Source of the DNA: Labrys wisconsinensis
GTDB taxonomy: Bacteria > Pseudomonadota > Alphaproteobacteria > Rhizobiales > Labraceae
Reading direction: 5' to 3'
Length of the DNA stretch: 64,000 nt
NCBI RefSeq assembly: GCF_030814995.1
Contig: NZ_JAUSVX010000001.1
Location: forward strand, 620,001-684,000
Part shown: piece by piece, positions 62,879 to 64,000 of the stretch
How positions within the stretch are numbered: position 1 is the stretch's first letter
How the letters are laid out: each line of letters starts with the position of its first letter
The notes under the pieces: model-generated
The model's input: only the letters and a program-made list of their open reading frames with translations
Databases searched by the model: none
What the model was told of the DNA's origin: nothing
Position numbers and translations under genes: made by a program

Positions 62879-64000
62879 CTAGACGACCTCGAGGTAGCGG
62901 CGGATTTCCCACTCGCTGACGTGGCGGCGATATTCCGCGTCCTCGAAGCGGCGGGCCGCGGCGAAGGCGTCGACGAAAGCATCGCCGAACAGCGCGCGCG
63001 CCGCAGGGCTCGCGGCCAGGCGGTCGGCGGCCGCGCCGAGGTCGCGCGGGAAGGCGGCGGCGGGGTCGGCGGAGGCGCCGTAGAAGTCGCCCGCGCCGGG
63101 CGCCGGCGGCTCGACCGCGTTGCGGATGCCCCACAGCCCCGCCCCGAGCGCCATGGCGAGAGCGGCATAGGGATTGGTGTCGGCGGAGGGCACGCGGAAC
63201 TCGACCCGGGTCGCCTCCGGCGTGTCGTTGATCACCCGGACCGCGGCGGTGCGGTTCTGGACGCCCCAATTGGCCGCGGTCGGCGCCCAGGCGCCGGGCA
63301 CCATGCGCTTGTAGGCGTTGACCGTCTGGCTGCACAGCGCCAGCCATTCGGGCATCAGCCGCACCAGCCCGCCGATGAAGTGCAGCGCCGTGCGGCTGAG
63401 CCCGTGCGGGCCCGCGGCGTCGTGGAAGGCCGGGCGGCCCTCGCGATCGACGAAGGAGATGTGCAGATGGCCCGACTGGCCCGACAGGGTCGGCGCCATC
63501 TTCGACATGAAGCCGGCAACGAGGCCCTGGCGCAGGAAATAGGCCTTGGCGAAGGCCTTGAACAGGGCGGCGTCGTCGGCGGCGCGGATGCCGGCGGCAT
63601 GGACGAGCGGGGCCTCGAAGCAGCCCGGCCCGAGCTCGGTGTGGATGGCGTCGACGCCGATGCCGAGCGTGCGCATGGTCTCGTGCAGCCCCGCCAGCAG
63701 CGGGCCGTGCAGCGCCGCCGTCTGCAGCGAATAGGTGCGGTTGGCCGGCGCGAACGGGGCGAGGTCGCGGAAGGCCTTGGCCCGCAGCGTCTCCGGCGTC
63801 TCGGCGAACACCGCGAACTCGAACTCGAAGGCCGACATCACCGTGAAGCCGCCGGCCGCCGCCGCCTCGATCATCCTCAGGCACTGGTTGCGCGCCGAAA
63901 GCGCGCCGAAGGCGCCGGTGAAGTCGGCGATGCACAGGGCCGCGCCCTCGGCGAAGGGATAGCGCCTGAGGGTGTCGGCGTGCAGCGCCGCCGGCCGGTC
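62879..64000 (-). CDS. Glutamine-synthetase-like gamma-glutamyl-amine ligase (5' end outside window)
   Basis: The frame is open from the window edge, giving 373 residues of a class I glutamine synthetase fold. Motifs are AFEFEFAVFAET, IHTELGPGCFEAP, LSGQSGHLHISFVD, AYKRMVPGAWAPTAANWGVQ and RVEFRVPSADTNPY. This form, with transport genes for polyamine-type substrates beside it, resembles PuuA and related gamma-glutamyl polyamine or ethanolamine synthetases rather than GlnA. It lies upstream of and 57 bases from the binding-protein gene. The N-terminus and start are missing. Confidence 0.88.
   Translation of the reverse strand, partial: DRPAALHADTLRRYPFAEGAALCIADFTGAFGALSARNQCLRMIEAAAAGGFTVMSAFEFEFAVFAETPETLRAKAFRDLAPFAPANRTYSLQTAALHGPLLAGLHETMRTLGIGVDAIHTELGPGCFEAPLVHAAGIRAADDAALFKAFAKAYFLRQGLVAGFMSKMAPTLSGQSGHLHISFVDREGRPAFHDAAGPHGLSRTALHFIGGLVRLMPEWLALCSQTVNAYKRMVPGAWAPTAANWGVQNRTAAVRVINDTPEATRVEFRVPSADTNPYAALAMALGAGLWGIRNAVEPPAPGAGDFYGASADPAAAFPRDLGAAADRLAASPAARALFGDAFVDAFAAARRFEDAEYRRHVSEWEIRRYLEVV

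Overview
This is a very GC-rich, gene-dense 64 kb stretch that reads as chromosome from an alphaproteobacterium of the Rhizobiales (Hyphomicrobiales) type. The evidence is the gene content (urease with a His-rich UreE, hut genes, betIBA, small heat-shock protein with a RpoH-type promoter, many binding-protein ABC transporters) and interspersed palindromic repeats of the kind common in that group. The genus cannot be fixed from the sequence alone. No rRNA, tRNA, CRISPR array, phage or intact transposase was seen.

Layout. 1-5954: a partial Zur-like regulator, proA, and an EmrAB multidrug efflux pair divergent from a TetR regulator with repeated operator copies. 5974-17206: one long leftward run, hutI-hutG-ureD-ureA-ureB-gfa-ureC-ureE-ureF-hscC-J protein-ureG, i.e. 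histidine-catabolic genes fused onto a urease operon that also carries a GFA-like zinc protein, a MITE-like insertion at the ureB start, and an HscC-type Hsp70 with a membrane J protein. 17266-20140: a heat-shock ibpA, a small secreted protein, obg, and a nested repeat insertion. 20176-26074: an RpiR regulator divergent from an NMT1/THI5-type ABC transporter bracketed by two 5-formyl-THF cyclo-ligase-like paralogues, probably linked to thiamin or pyrimidine salvage. 26172-33734: a polyglycine/TPR secreted protein, DoxX, betIBA, a D,D-carboxypeptidase and small membrane proteins.

33855-42671: a ribose-type ABC transporter divergent from a DHDPS-family aldolase plus GntR regulator, then a second sugar-type transporter lacking an ATPase. 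42939-52527: a MocR regulator and a complete Nit1C nitrogen-starvation/nitrilase cluster behind an excellent sigma-54 promoter, extended by an LnmK/Pnap_2097-like gene. 52600-57416: a phosphatase-cupredoxin-ECF sigma-anti-sigma operon converging on an FtrABC-type ferrous iron importer. 57606-64000: a polyamine-type transporter with a glutamine-synthetase-like enzyme (cut by the window end) and an iron-dependent alcohol dehydrogenase.

Taken together the window is dominated by nitrogen scavenging: urea, histidine, glycine betaine precursors, nitriles or cyanide, and polyamines, with chaperone, metal and efflux functions between them. The most unusual points are the Hsp70/J pair inside the urease operon, the two cyclo-ligase paralogues around a fused-permease transporter, the sigma-54-driven Nit1C cluster with an extra tail gene, and two mobile-element-like insertions with clean inverted ends.
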